Under the pieces are notes generated by a model that saw only the letters and a program-made list of their open reading frames with translations, ran no database searches and was not told the origin of the DNA. Shown here in pieces: positions 63,381-64,000 of a stretch of 64,000 nt of DNA. A program made the translations under genes and the position numbers. Positions within the stretch are counted from its first letter, which is position 1, and every line of letters begins with the position of its first letter. The stretch covers positions 1,674,001-1,738,000 of the forward strand of contig CM074145.1 in NCBI GenBank assembly GCA_037178625.1, in the 5' to 3' direction. Source of the DNA: Skeletonema tropicum. Its lineage: Eukaryota; Bacillariophyta; Thalassiosirophyceae; Thalassiosirales; Thalassiosiraceae.

Positions 63381-64000
63381 TTAACCTAGCACAAGTGTAT
63401 TGTTAGTGTTGTTCGCTTTCTCTGAATGGTACTTGTTGCTCAATTTATCATAGATATCAATCAATTCTTGTTGCAATATTAGAAGCTCCTTCTTTTCAGG
63501 CACAGAGTCATCTAAACTAGCAATCAAATCCATCAAACACTCCGTCGAGACATACTTGTTTTGTTTTCGGTATGAATTAACCCCCCAAAGTTCATGCATC
63601 GTATTAATATCGTGAGGAATCCCCTGTTCCGAAGTTATTTGATATGGAAAAAAGTAATAAACGGTGTTGAATCCACACCAGACAATCGAACTGATGCACA
63701 TACAACAAGGCTCATGTGTGGATAGAAAGATGGAAGACTGTGCTGCCGGCCCTCGTTCCGATGCCGGAATGATCTTACACCACTCATAAATCGTCTTGAT
63801 TTCTCCATGGAAAAGGGGACAGGTCGTTTCTTCGTTACTATCTGCTAACACTGTCTCTAATTTGTCATTTAATATTGCCGCTCCGAACACTTTATTACCA
63901 TTAGTAACTCCCACTGTTGTTTTTGGTAGGACTTCATCCTTGATAATCAGTAGCATGCGACGGATTTCGTCGACGGAAGCTTTGAGAGGTGCTCGTTGCA
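63381..64000 (-). CDS. Cytidine/deoxycytidylate-deaminase-superfamily protein, 5' end beyond the window
   Basis: The zinc signature is visible: H-G-E (H50, E52 counted from the internal ATG at 63956) and P-C-C-M-C (C84, C87), the HxE...PCxxC pattern of hydrolytic deaminases acting on nucleosides, nucleotides, guanine or tRNA bases. Upstream of that ATG the frame stays open to the window edge (A-S-V-D-E-I-R-R before M), and the residues fit the N-terminal helix of the fold, so the true start is probably outside. The substrate cannot be assigned. The stretch C-x-C-I-S-S-I-V-W-C-G-F-N-T-V-Y-Y is typical of the tRNA adenosine/guanine deaminase branch. The C-terminus is a long helix. Partial gene. 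Confidence 0.75.
   Translation of the reverse strand, partial: QRAPLKASVDEIRRMLLIIKDEVLPKTTVGVTNGNKVFGAAILNDKLETVLADSNEETTCPLFHGEIKTIYEWCKIIPASERGPAAQSSIFLSTHEPCCMCISSIVWCGFNTVYYFFPYQITSEQGIPHDINTMHELWGVNSYRKQNKYVSTECLMDLIASLDDSVPEKKELLILQQELIDIYDKLSNKYHSEKANNTNNTLVLG

Noticed and set aside
1..64000. CRISPR arrays, bacterial operons, ribosome-binding sites
   Set aside because: The window is eukaryotic nuclear DNA with spliceosomal introns; repeats are transposon-derived or microsatellites without spaced-array structure.

Overview
The window is nuclear DNA from a single-celled photosynthetic eukaryote, most likely a centric diatom of the Thalassiosira/Cyclotella/Skeletonema type. This rests on several traits. 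Coding exons are long and introns few and short (86-141 bp, GT-AG). Plastid proteins carry a signal peptide plus transit peptide with an ASAFAP-like Phe junction (6-phosphogluconolactonase, thylakoid-lumen pentapeptide protein, thioredoxin fusion). The window also has an HSF-family factor with the DNA-binding domain in mid-protein, RING/RING-CH proteins with Sel1 or TPR-like repeats, MORN and fascin-like proteins, and GABA-B-like class C receptors. The species call is inference; no marker gene is present. Layout: 0.7-2.4 kb RING-CH gene (-); 2.5-5.1 kb tandem/inverted repeats plus a relic of a RING-CH paralogue; 5.3-7.0 kb secreted serine protease (-, one frameshift, one intron); 7.4-9.3 kb fascin-like beta-trefoil protein (+); 9.8-12.7 kb MORN/Cys-His protein (+); 12.7-16.8 kb repeat-rich intergenic DNA; 16.8-17.7 kb plastid 6PGL-like protein (+); 17.9-18.8 kb RING-H2 protein (-, 2 exons); 20.3-21.0 kb coiled-coil gene (-); 22.7-23.7 kb RING/Sel1 gene (-); 24.0-24.4 kb receptor pseudogene (-); 26.0-28.8 kb class C receptor (-); 31.3-42.4 kb nested transposons; 42.7-44.8 kb Rossmann/thioredoxin fusion (+); 44.9-46.0 kb HSF (-); 46.9-48.2 kb long-TIR non-autonomous element; 48.2-52.5 kb intergenic; 52.5-53.3 kb pentapeptide-repeat lumen protein (+, 2 exons); 53.6-57.0 kb RRN3/TIF-IA (-); 57.7-58.9 kb type II membrane protein with a discoidin-like domain (+); 59.9-62.9 kb second class C receptor (+); 63.4-64.0 kb deaminase running off the right edge (-). 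The centrepiece is a pair of Mutator-like elements (MULEs), each 5,554 bp by coordinates, with 92-bp TIRs and 9-bp target duplications. Element A (31296-42412, TSD cgtttgatg) lies in minus orientation. Element B (34959-40512, TSD acaaaaaca) is inserted in opposite orientation inside A's transposase intron, 2 bp upstream of the 3' splice junction. Both copies encode identical proteins: an 1105-aa transposase (FAR1/WRKY-GCM1-like zinc binder, DDE core, SWIM-like finger, CCHC knuckle) and a convergent 426-aa accessory protein. The accessory protein has an H-x-D...H...R pattern resembling 2-oxoglutarate/Fe(II) dioxygenases of the TET/JBP/AlkB type. If that holds, this is a MULE carrying its own nucleic-acid or protein oxygenase, which is the best candidate here for an undescribed system. 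Elsewhere the genes are ordinary, unlinked eukaryotic loci, apart from the receptor family: two intact genes and one decayed copy sit on either side of the transposon nest.
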